This document shows, in pieces, positions 28,949 to 35,948 of a DNA stretch of 64,000 nt. A program made the position numbers and the translations under genes. Each line of letters opens with the position of its first letter. Positions within the stretch are counted from its first letter, which is position 1. The notes below the pieces were generated by a model that searched no databases, had not been told where the DNA came from, and was given only the letters and a program-made list of their open reading frames with translations. Source of the stretch: an uncultured Alistipes sp. (lineage in GTDB: Bacteria; Bacteroidota; Bacteroidia; Bacteroidales; Rikenellaceae); NCBI GenBank assembly GCA_944326855.1, contig CALVFO010000051.1, positions 1 through 64,000 on the forward strand, written 5' to 3'.

Positions 28949-29959
28949 ATGTTAACCGGAACCCTCGTATTGGTGAAACGTTCGGAACAAATCACCGAAC
29001 TGAACATCGACGGCATGATCGGCCTTTCGGAGGAAAACCCCTCCGAAACTCCGATAGACAGCCGGGAAAGTTATGCCGCCTTCCAAAAACAACTCGAAGC
29101 CATTCGACAAATTACGACCCCAGAAATCGTGGTCAATATCCGCTCCGCCGGAGGAAACGTCAATGACGCCCTGTTGATCCATGACATCCTGTGCGAATCG
29201 GGAAAACTAATCACCACCCGTTGCTACGGCTATGTCGCCTCGGCCGCCACCCTAATCGCCCAAGCCGCCTCAAAAGGACGTCGAGAAATGTCGGCTAACA
29301 GCCTGTATCTGATCCACCGTTCCACCTGCAGCGGAAGCGGAAATGTGGATACACTCTCCCAAACCGTCGACCTGCTCAACCAAACCGACCGACGAATCGC
29401 TGAACTGTATGCCGCCCGGGCAGGAAAAACCACCGACCATTTTCTACAGTTAATGGCCATGAACCACGGAAACGGGAAATGGTTGTGCGCCCGAGAAGCC
29501 AAAACGGCCGGATTGATCGACCGAATTATTCCGGCTCAGAAAATCAACGACGAAATCCCTTATTCCCTGCCAAACAGCCAACTCCCGGCTCTGCCCGAAC
29601 CCGCCTGTAAACTATCAGAAGTATGGATGGAAGCCGCCTTACGGCTTTTACAAAAAACCGTTGAAAAACTATCTGAAAAATGCAGAAACACCCTCAACCC
29701 TTCCCAACCTCCCTCAGAGAACAGCGCTCCGGCACGCTCTGCGGAGCCTCAAACCATCCCCAACAACACAACTAACGAACAGCCAGATCCGGTAGCCCCC
29801 TCTCCAAACACTCCCAAACGACCGCCTATCGACCCGCCCCTCCGCATGCAGGCCCGGGCCACCTCAACCGAAAAACAAGAAGACCCCGGATACGAAGAAC
29901 CGCTGGCATCCCCCAATGCCCGATCCTACCAACAAGACGCCGAACAATTCACCCTATAA
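28949..29959 (+). CDS. ClpP-type capsid maturation protease with proline-rich tail
   Basis: 336 residues. Residues about 15-200 are a serine peptidase of the S14 ClpP fold: NIRSAGGNV (oxyanion loop, about 63-71), catalytic S98 in GYVASAATLIAQAA, H123 in LYLIHRST, and the family-typical REAKTAGLIDRII ending. Residues 200-336 are a Pro/Ser/Asn-rich tail, as in phage proteases where it acts as a scaffold and is cleaved. The next gene is the capsid protein, 22 bp on, which fixes the role as head maturation rather than housekeeping ClpP. Probable catalytic residues are intact. Confidence 0.85.
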   Translation: MLTGTLVLVKRSEQITELNIDGMIGLSEENPSETPIDSRESYAAFQKQLEAIRQITTPEIVVNIRSAGGNVNDALLIHDILCESGKLITTRCYGYVASAATLIAQAASKGRREMSANSLYLIHRSTCSGSGNVDTLSQTVDLLNQTDRRIAELYAARAGKTTDHFLQLMAMNHGNGKWLCAREAKTAGLIDRIIPAQKINDEIPYSLPNSQLPALPEPACKLSEVWMEAALRLLQKTVEKLSEKCRNTLNPSQPPSENSAPARSAEPQTIPNNTTNEQPDPVAPSPNTPKRPPIDPPLRMQARATSTEKQEDPGYEEPLASPNARSYQQDAEQFTL

Positions 29960-29981
29960 CCCCTTATTCAAATTTATCATT

Positions 29982-30986
29982 ATGGCAAAAATCGAAAGTA
30001 CCAAAACCTACTCCGGACAGACCCTGGAAAACATCTTCTTCCGACCCATGCTCAGCGGCCCAAATGCCATCGACCTGGGCATCAAAGTCATGTACAACAT
30101 GCCGATGCCTACAACCCTGCAATTCTGGAAACGAGCCGGAGACATCCTGCAAAAACTGACGGCCGGAGGCTGGAATGGGTCCACCAGCACGTCCAAATTC
30201 CAAAAAACCATCGCGCTCTCAAAAGTCAAAGCCGAAATCAGCTACGGAGCCGCCGACTATTTCAGTATGGTATTCGAACTGATCACCAACCGACCGGATG
30301 TCAATATGGATGACCTCTCGGGAACCGAACTCGAAGCGGCTGAAACCGCCCTCTTCCGGGAAGCCATCGCTGAAAGTATTCGGGTAACAATGTGGCTGGG
30401 CGATACGGACCGCAGCGGAAGCTACAATACATTCGACGGTTTCATCAAACGCATGACCGAAGATGTTGGAAGTACCACAAACGATATCCGTAAAATCGAT
30501 ATCCCCGCCAGCTTCTCCGACGGAAGCGACCCCGAAGCCGGTGAAAACCTGCTCAAAAGCCTGTGGGATAACGCCACTACAGCCCTGAAAGCCTGCAAAT
30601 CCCAAGGAAACCTGGTCTACCTGGTCACCTCGGATATTTACGCAAAATACGAAGAAGAACTCGATAGCGCCAGCCTCGAAGCAGCCTACCTCGCCAAACA
30701 AAACGGCCGAGAAAGACTCTCGTATCGCGGTATTCCCGTCATTGATGTAGAACTCTCCTCCTACCTGAGCGCACTCTCCGACATGCCCAAATCCTTCGCC
30801 GTACTGACCGACCGCCGAAATCTGGCTCTGGCCGTCAATACCGCCGACTTCCCCGGATCGGAAATCCGAATGTGGTATAACCCCGACCTGATGGAAAACC
30901 GGCAACGGGCCGTCTTTATGGCCGGATGCGATTACCTGCTCCCCGAACTGATCTCGTTGGCTATACCGGCTACCTCTGAACCCTAA
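29982..30986 (+). CDS. HK97-fold major capsid protein
   Basis: 334 residues. The segment RGIPVIDVELSSYL, then FAVLTDRRNLALAVNT, MWYNPDLMENRQRAVFMAG and DYLLPELISLAI matches the C-terminal part of HK97-like capsid proteins of Bacteroidetes phages. The N terminus is short, consistent with a separate scaffold (the protease tail). The ATG at 29982 is preferred over an upstream in-frame start at 29916, which would overlap the protease gene. A perfect 14-bp hairpin follows, typical of a highly expressed capsid transcript end. Confidence 0.82.
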   Translation: MAKIESTKTYSGQTLENIFFRPMLSGPNAIDLGIKVMYNMPMPTTLQFWKRAGDILQKLTAGGWNGSTSTSKFQKTIALSKVKAEISYGAADYFSMVFELITNRPDVNMDDLSGTELEAAETALFREAIAESIRVTMWLGDTDRSGSYNTFDGFIKRMTEDVGSTTNDIRKIDIPASFSDGSDPEAGENLLKSLWDNATTALKACKSQGNLVYLVTSDIYAKYEEELDSASLEAAYLAKQNGRERLSYRGIPVIDVELSSYLSALSDMPKSFAVLTDRRNLALAVNTADFPGSEIRMWYNPDLMENRQRAVFMAGCDYLLPELISLAIPATSEP

Positions 30987-31001
30987 AATCATACCTCTCC
31001 C

Positions 31002-31034
31002 AATCCGGGTTTTGTCGAATACAAAACCCGGATT
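31002..31034 (+). terminator. Hairpin after the capsid gene (attenuator or mRNA stabiliser)
   Basis: AATCCGGGTTTTGT (31002-31015) pairs perfectly with ACAAAACCCGGATT (31021-31034) around a 5-base loop. No T-run follows, so it may partly stop transcription or protect the capsid mRNA 3' end, raising capsid yield relative to downstream genes. Confidence 0.7.
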
Positions 31035-31077
31035 CTCCTATCAATTACGTTTAACGCTTCCTTAAAACAAGTACAAC

Positions 31078-31611
31078 ATGGCATTATCCGGATACGCCCC
31101 CTTATACAACACCCGCAGAAACGGCGGAATTCAAAAACTCGCCCTGATCCAAACCAGCGATCTGGTGGAAACCCAGTATGACGCCGAATCCCGGGGATAC
31201 ACGAATATCACCCTCCAGTTAAGCCAAAAATTTTCGGTGTACAACTTCCGAGAAGATGAGGCGGAATACACCGAAAAAACAGAAATCCAACAAGGTGTCG
31301 TCGTCGTAACTCATGAGCTGAAATTTCTGCTCGACAAAATGTGCAACACAACAGCCATCGCCGTTTCCGAACTGATCAACAGCTCCTTCAGAGGACTCAT
31401 CGCCCTGATCAGAACGTTTACGAACGAAACTTACCTGATCGGATACTCCCAAGAATTCGAAAAACAACGCCCGCTGCATGTCGTACAAACCAATGCTACA
31501 ACCGGAAAGCGATTTACCGATCCCAGTTCGGAAATCATCGTCCTCCAAAGTACCGACACCGCTAAAGCCTGCAACGTATTCATGGACATCGACGAACTGC
31601 TGAACAACTAA
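31078..31611 (+). CDS. Tail-tube-like protein
   Basis: 177 residues. The pattern NGGIQKLALI, a central strand region, then TNETYLIGYSQEFEKQRPLH and TGKRFTDPSSEIIVLQS resembles tail tube proteins of Bacteroidetes siphophages (a '.. G..YLLG...G..+....TG....D..' motif before a final strand). It lies between the capsid and portal genes, an unusual place for a tube gene. An alternative is a head decoration or neck protein. Confidence 0.55.
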   Translation: MALSGYAPLYNTRRNGGIQKLALIQTSDLVETQYDAESRGYTNITLQLSQKFSVYNFREDEAEYTEKTEIQQGVVVVTHELKFLLDKMCNTTAIAVSELINSSFRGLIALIRTFTNETYLIGYSQEFEKQRPLHVVQTNATTGKRFTDPSSEIIVLQSTDTAKACNVFMDIDELLNN

Positions 31612-31622
31612 TCTTCTCCCCC

Positions 31623-32861
31623 ATGCATAAACCTCCCCTTCCTAACAAAATCCCCAACAAACTCTATCTGCCAACGAACCGGACAGATCCCTTTTTCCCC
31701 ACTCATTCCTCCCTCCCAAGCAGTAAACAACCCTTCTGGAAATGGGGAAACGACAACCTGTTCCCATACGCTCTGGCCCTGATGTCCCGCCATTCGACAA
31801 CCCATCGGCGAATTATCAACGACAAAGCCGACTATATCTCCGGAAAAGGATTCTCTTTCGATCCGGAAAACCAAATGCTGGAAGCATTTACACGCCGGGC
31901 CAACGGTTCCGGAGAAAGCCTCCGACAAGTCTTCAACAAACTGGCTTTCGACAAAGCCCTCTTCGGAAACGCCTTCCTGGAAATCGTCTCCGATCCCCAG
32001 CACTCGTTTCTCTCCCTTTTCCATCAAGACGCCTCCAAATGCCGGGTCGCCAAAGAAAATAACGCCATCCTGCTTCACCACAACTGGAAAGAATTCAAGC
32101 ACGATACGTGCCGGTCTCTTCCGCTTTACCCTCGGTTCGAATTGAGCGATGACGGAACCCTGCGCTCCATCATCCACTACAAAGATTATGAACCCATGTT
32201 CGAACACTATGGCGTACCGTCTTACATCGCCGGAATGAACGTGTCGGCCATCGCCTACAAAACCGATCAATGGAATATCAGCCGACTGGACAACTCGTTC
32301 CAATTATCCGGCATTATGGTGCTGGACGGAGAAGTCGACAACGAACTGGACGCCCACCAGATTATCCGAACCGCCGAAAAACGATTCGCCGGAAAACCCG
32401 GGCAAGTCATGTTCATGATCAAAAATACGGAAGAAGCCGACAACTCGAAATTCGTCCCCATCGCGTCGGATAACGAAGGGGACTGGAAACTCCTACATGA
32501 ACAGGCAACCTCGGATATCGTAGTCGCTCACTCCTGGTTCCGATCGCTGAGTGGATTGGATTATGCCAGCGGTTTCAACTCGGAACGCATCCTCCACGAA
32601 TACGAAATCGCCCTCAACACCCTCATTCTGGGAGAACAGCAAGAACTCTTGGAACCCATTCGCGATGCGATTGCCAACCTCTTGGGCTGTGATGCCTCCT
32701 CCCTGCAAGTCATCAACCGACCGCCTACCCGATCCAAACCGCTTTACATGAAAGTCTGGGAAGCCCGTAAAAACGACGGATTGGATTACGACCCGACCGA
32801 TCCTCAACAAAACCTGTTCCTGGCTCAGATCACCAAATACGCCCTGAAAAATATCGATTGA
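31623..32861 (+). CDS. Phage portal protein
   Basis: 412 residues. The N-terminal motif FWKWGNDNLFPYALALM followed by HRRIINDKADYISGKGF is characteristic of portal proteins from Bacteroidetes tailed phages. The portal is the dodecameric ring at one capsid vertex through which DNA passes and to which the tail attaches. Its presence implies that a portal vertex, not a plain shell, is built. The next gene starts one base after this stop. Length is near the usual 400-480. Confidence 0.85.
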   Translation: MHKPPLPNKIPNKLYLPTNRTDPFFPTHSSLPSSKQPFWKWGNDNLFPYALALMSRHSTTHRRIINDKADYISGKGFSFDPENQMLEAFTRRANGSGESLRQVFNKLAFDKALFGNAFLEIVSDPQHSFLSLFHQDASKCRVAKENNAILLHHNWKEFKHDTCRSLPLYPRFELSDDGTLRSIIHYKDYEPMFEHYGVPSYIAGMNVSAIAYKTDQWNISRLDNSFQLSGIMVLDGEVDNELDAHQIIRTAEKRFAGKPGQVMFMIKNTEEADNSKFVPIASDNEGDWKLLHEQATSDIVVAHSWFRSLSGLDYASGFNSERILHEYEIALNTLILGEQQELLEPIRDAIANLLGCDASSLQVINRPPTRSKPLYMKVWEARKNDGLDYDPTDPQQNLFLAQITKYALKNID

Positions 32862-32862
32862 C

Positions 32863-33351
32863 ATGAGCGCCCTTTTACTCGCCACTCCCGCAGAAATCTG
32901 GGAAATCGCCTTTCCGCAAAGCGGAAATACCCCTGACGAAAATATCAACGAAACCTTGATCGAAACCGCTCAGATACGCTATCTCAAACCGGTTTTGGGC
33001 CCTCTGTACGACAGTTTGGATGAAGCCCGGTATCAGGATTTCATCGGACGGTTTCTCAAAAAGCCTTTGGCTTATTATGTACGAAGTCTCTCTCTGGGTC
33101 TGATGAGCGCTTCCGTCGGAAGTTTAGGTATTCTGGAAGGAAAAACCGATTATGCTTCACCGGTTTCCATTCGCCAACTTCATGCCTTACGCAAAGAAGC
33201 CCGGCACCAGGCCGACATTTTGTTGGATCTGGCCGTGGAATACATCGAAAACAATCCCTCGCAATTCCCCGAATACGTCCCACAAAAAAACATCCGGCAC
33301 TACACCCGTATTCGAGGCGGTATCGTCATGAATACCCCTCCTAAACCCTGA
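32863..33351 (+). CDS. Head-tail adaptor-like protein (DUF6712-like)
   Basis: 162 residues, mostly helical, with ETAQIRYLKPVLGPLYDSL near the N terminus and a C-terminal FPEYVPQKNIRHYTRIRGGIVMN. This arrangement is typical of small adaptor/DUF6712-like proteins encoded after the portal in Bacteroidetes phages, comparable to HK97 gp6. It is the last gene of the island. No plus-strand poly-T terminator follows; the hairpin at 33383-33413 has its T-run on the minus strand. Confidence 0.7.
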   Translation: MSALLLATPAEIWEIAFPQSGNTPDENINETLIETAQIRYLKPVLGPLYDSLDEARYQDFIGRFLKKPLAYYVRSLSLGLMSASVGSLGILEGKTDYASPVSIRQLHALRKEARHQADILLDLAVEYIENNPSQFPEYVPQKNIRHYTRIRGGIVMNTPPKP

Positions 33352-33375
33352 TTCGCTCGATCCATCCCTACCCCC

Positions 33376-33413
33376 AAAAAGAAAGCGGAAACACCATCCC
33401 GGTGTTTCCGCTT
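33376..33413 (-). terminator. Terminator of the candidate small RNA
   Basis: Perfect 13-bp stem AAGCGGAAACACC (33383-33395) with GGTGTTTCCGCTT (33401-33413). On the minus strand it is followed by TCTTTTT; on the plus strand by CTGTATC, so it serves the minus-strand RNA. Confidence 0.88.
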
Positions 33414-33534
33414 CTGTATCATTATACGAATCCAATGTTTCCTTTTCAAAGGAAAACAGCAGAGAGACTGAATGTCTCTACTACCGTCTTTCCTTTTACT
33501 AACCTAAAACTACTAACCTAAATGAACCTAAACT
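33376..33534 (-). ncRNA. Candidate small RNA of about 160 nt, structured 5' part
   Basis: A promoter (33541-33572) and a strong terminator (33376-33413) define a free minus-strand transcript without a credible ORF. From 5' to 3' it has TTTAGGTTCATT (33532-33521), TTTTAGGTTAGTAAAAGG (33509-33492), and stem P1 AAAAGGAAA (33497-33489) with TTTTCCTTT (33456-33448). P1 encloses P2 GTAG/CTGC (33484-33481/33462-33459) and P3 AGAGAC/GTCTCT (33479-33474/33468-33463). The same design recurs at 43475-43571. The 3' strand of P1 could alternatively pair with AAAGGAAA just downstream, a possible switch. Confidence 0.6.
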
Positions 33535-33540
33535 TCTCCG

Positions 33541-33572
33541 CAAAGATAAGCACAAAAATTACGTTCTCCAAA
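33541..33572 (-). promoter_or_regulatory. Promoter of the candidate small RNA
   Basis: On the minus strand TTTG (33572-33569), 20 bases, TATCTTTG (33548-33541). The tRNA-Leu leader copy uses the same 20-base spacing. Confidence 0.8.
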
Positions 33573-33640
33573 TTTTTTAAAAATTTCTTAAAAAAATTTA
33601 ATAACAATTTTTGTATTTCATTCAGGTTAGGCCATATGGC

Positions 33641-35764
33641 TTACTGCATCGGAACGAAATTTTCGTACCGGACATTCCAATTTCCGTTTTTCGGGAAACC
33701 GGGAGCTTCGCCCTGAGAACCGGTCCATCCCTCGGCCATCATGGCTACCGCCGTCAACAAAGCTCCATTCGAGGGGAAATACGGGAACGGACCTCCGGTA
33801 GCCAAACCATGTTCATCGAACTGGAAACCCTGCGAGTCGTGCAACAGCAAATCCACAGCCAGTTCAGGCTGTCCGGTTCGGGCGGCCGCCATGGCCATCA
33901 TCGGGAAATCCCAGCCCCAAATCTTGTTGAACTGCCACTCATTCATCACTTTTCCCAATGTACGGACAAACGTGGTCGTATCGACTCCATCCCCCGGAAG
34001 CATTCCCAAAACCCCTGTCAAAGCCGGGTGTTCATAGGTATACCTCGTCCACATCTCGGGAATTCCTTCGTATGTCACATAGACACTGTCCTGAACGGGA
34101 AGCGGAGCCAATTTTTCATAAACATCCTGCCATTTTTCATTCCGAGGCAATCCCAATCGTTCACGCCACTGTTGAGCCGTCCGCAAGCCGTAACGAAAAT
34201 AACCCAGTTCGAAAATCGGATTGGTGGTAACCAGAGCATCGGTATTTTCAGAAACGATCACAACCGGAGGACCCAAAACATATTCGCCTTTCTGTTCATC
34301 GTAATAGGCATAATCGGCCATATAATCCGCCGAAGCAAATACCACCTCTTTCCACTTATCCAGGGTTTCCTGGGTCGGATGCATTCGATAATCCTGTTCT
34401 GCAAAATAGATCGGATGAGGCTGTTGCCAGATCAAGAATCCATGGGCCCAACAAGGCCATTCCCGGTCGAAATCGGCCGTACATTTGGGCCATTTGGCGC
34501 CTGAGCGACCCAAACGCTGTGCCCGCGCTATGGAGGTCGGCAAATAATCCTGGTAAATATGCAAACTCTTGTCGAAAAGCGGCCAGCGGTTCCATAATGC
34601 ATAATGCACGCCATGCCACCAAATCATTTCGAAATGGAAACGTCCGTACCATCCGTTATTGACCAGCCCACTCTCTTGAGGCGGCAGGCTGCCGGCTTCA
34701 TTCACCCGCATCACATACTGCGACAAGACTATCCGACGTTCGAGTTCTTCCCAACGAGGATCTTTGCTTCCCGAAAGGTCGATGGCCGCACCCGAATTCC
34801 AATAATTCACCCAGGCTTCACTGCTCTTGACAAAGACATCCGCCGCTACCGCCAGATCGCCTTCGGGACGAGTCTCGGAGAACGTACAGGTTAAAGCGAT
34901 CTTATCGGTTTCGCCCGGTCTGAAATAGAAACGATGAGGCAAGGAATCCACCGTCGAAGGCTCAAACTGACCGACCGAAGTCCATTTCACGCCTGTAAAA
35001 TATTGGGTCGTATCCAACATTCGTTCGATCATCACCGACTCGTTCGTCCGATCGACGATCTCGGCCGAATGCAATTCGGGTTTGGTATAATCCCCCAGGT
35101 AATCGGCAAACTGCTTGGTCGTGGGGTACGGAAAATCGAGAAATACGGAAATGCGCCCTTCGGCAACCAGATCCGACTCAACCATCACCCCTACCGCGTC
35201 CTGATCGGGATGACAGGCCGTACGAACCGTCACCGGCTTCCCGTCCAACGAGAAGGTGCTGGTGATGATTCCGCTCCAGAGATCGATTTCCTGACGGGTA
35301 TCCTGCAAATCGGACTCCTGCGCCGGTTGTCCGTCGGCTTTCAGGATTTCGAAACCGAGACGTCCCAGCGTAAAACGATGAGGATTTTCGGCCAACCATT
35401 GCGAAATTTCGGGATGAGCATCGTCGAACAACTCGTAACGAATCGGTTTCCCGTGCGTATCGTAAACCTTCCCCTGGTAATCCTCCAGACGAACCCCCTG
35501 GGGCAGCGGGAAAGTATGCCACCCCCAATGGGAGAGCGTATTGAAGGGCACGAAAGATTGCAAACCGGTAATATCTACCCCGATGGCAAACTCACCGTTC
35601 CCCACTTGAGCGGGACTTTTAGGATTGGTTCGGGTCGTCACCACTTTGTGACGATCGACAACCGCCCGGCGATCGATGGTCCCGGTCTTCGCGTCCGACT
35701 GACATGCGCTCAACAAAGCGACAAGCGACATCGCCAACAGACCGGCACATAACGCATTTCTCAT
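33641..35764 (-). CDS. GH65-like six-hairpin glycosidase lipoprotein
   Basis: 707 residues with lipoprotein signal ending LLSACQ (Cys about 21). An N-terminal beta-sandwich (about 45-310) precedes an (alpha/alpha)6 barrel. Landmarks are NGEFAIGVDITGLQ, LPPQESGLVNNGWYGRFHFE-MIWWHGVHYALWNR and NKIWGWDFPMMAMAAARTGQ. The HFEMIWWH segment is where GH65-like enzymes place their catalytic Glu. Related Bacteroidetes proteins are annotated as GH65-like; the substrate is unknown. Divergent from the rhamnosidase-like gene, sharing a 184-bp promoter region. Confidence 0.78.
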   Translation of the reverse strand: MRNALCAGLLAMSLVALLSACQSDAKTGTIDRRAVVDRHKVVTTRTNPKSPAQVGNGEFAIGVDITGLQSFVPFNTLSHWGWHTFPLPQGVRLEDYQGKVYDTHGKPIRYELFDDAHPEISQWLAENPHRFTLGRLGFEILKADGQPAQESDLQDTRQEIDLWSGIITSTFSLDGKPVTVRTACHPDQDAVGVMVESDLVAEGRISVFLDFPYPTTKQFADYLGDYTKPELHSAEIVDRTNESVMIERMLDTTQYFTGVKWTSVGQFEPSTVDSLPHRFYFRPGETDKIALTCTFSETRPEGDLAVAADVFVKSSEAWVNYWNSGAAIDLSGSKDPRWEELERRIVLSQYVMRVNEAGSLPPQESGLVNNGWYGRFHFEMIWWHGVHYALWNRWPLFDKSLHIYQDYLPTSIARAQRLGRSGAKWPKCTADFDREWPCWAHGFLIWQQPHPIYFAEQDYRMHPTQETLDKWKEVVFASADYMADYAYYDEQKGEYVLGPPVVIVSENTDALVTTNPIFELGYFRYGLRTAQQWRERLGLPRNEKWQDVYEKLAPLPVQDSVYVTYEGIPEMWTRYTYEHPALTGVLGMLPGDGVDTTTFVRTLGKVMNEWQFNKIWGWDFPMMAMAAARTGQPELAVDLLLHDSQGFQFDEHGLATGGPFPYFPSNGALLTAVAMMAEGWTGSQGEAPGFPKNGNWNVRYENFVPMQ

Positions 35765-35948
35765 AGATTTATCTTTTTGATTGATATTAACGCAGTGCCA
35801 AGATAATAAAAAAGACAGGGCTTACCAAAAGCAACTGATTTGGATCCGGATCAGACCGCGATCTTTCATTCGTCCCGAAATATTCGTATCTTGTACGTCA
35901 ATCGACGGATTAATCCCGTCAACGAACCGCTCTAAACCCATCCGAAGT

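Larger units (their letters stand above)
22913..33351 (+). mobile_element. Capsid-tail gene island of phage origin, without packaging or lysis genes
   Basis: Twelve tightly spaced plus-strand genes between rnhB and a small RNA gene. Recognisable roles: tail-chaperone-like, tail-terminator-like, two tail-tip-like proteins, ClpP-type maturation protease, major capsid protein, tail-tube-like protein, portal and head-tail adaptor. Not found: terminase subunits, full-length tape measure, integrase, replication, lysis or immunity genes, tRNA attachment site or flanking direct repeats. All frames are open. C-rich composition matches the flanking host genes, suggesting long residence. Best reading: a domesticated particle operon or satellite; a defective prophage is the alternative. 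Confidence 0.75.

Noticed and set aside
28949-29959. Housekeeping ClpP peptidase
   Set aside because: The Pro-rich C-terminal tail and the adjacent capsid gene identify it as a phage maturation protease.
22886-33640. Direct repeats or tRNA attachment sites bordering the capsid island
   Set aside because: I compared both flanks by eye and found no shared repeat of useful length; no tRNA gene is adjacent.
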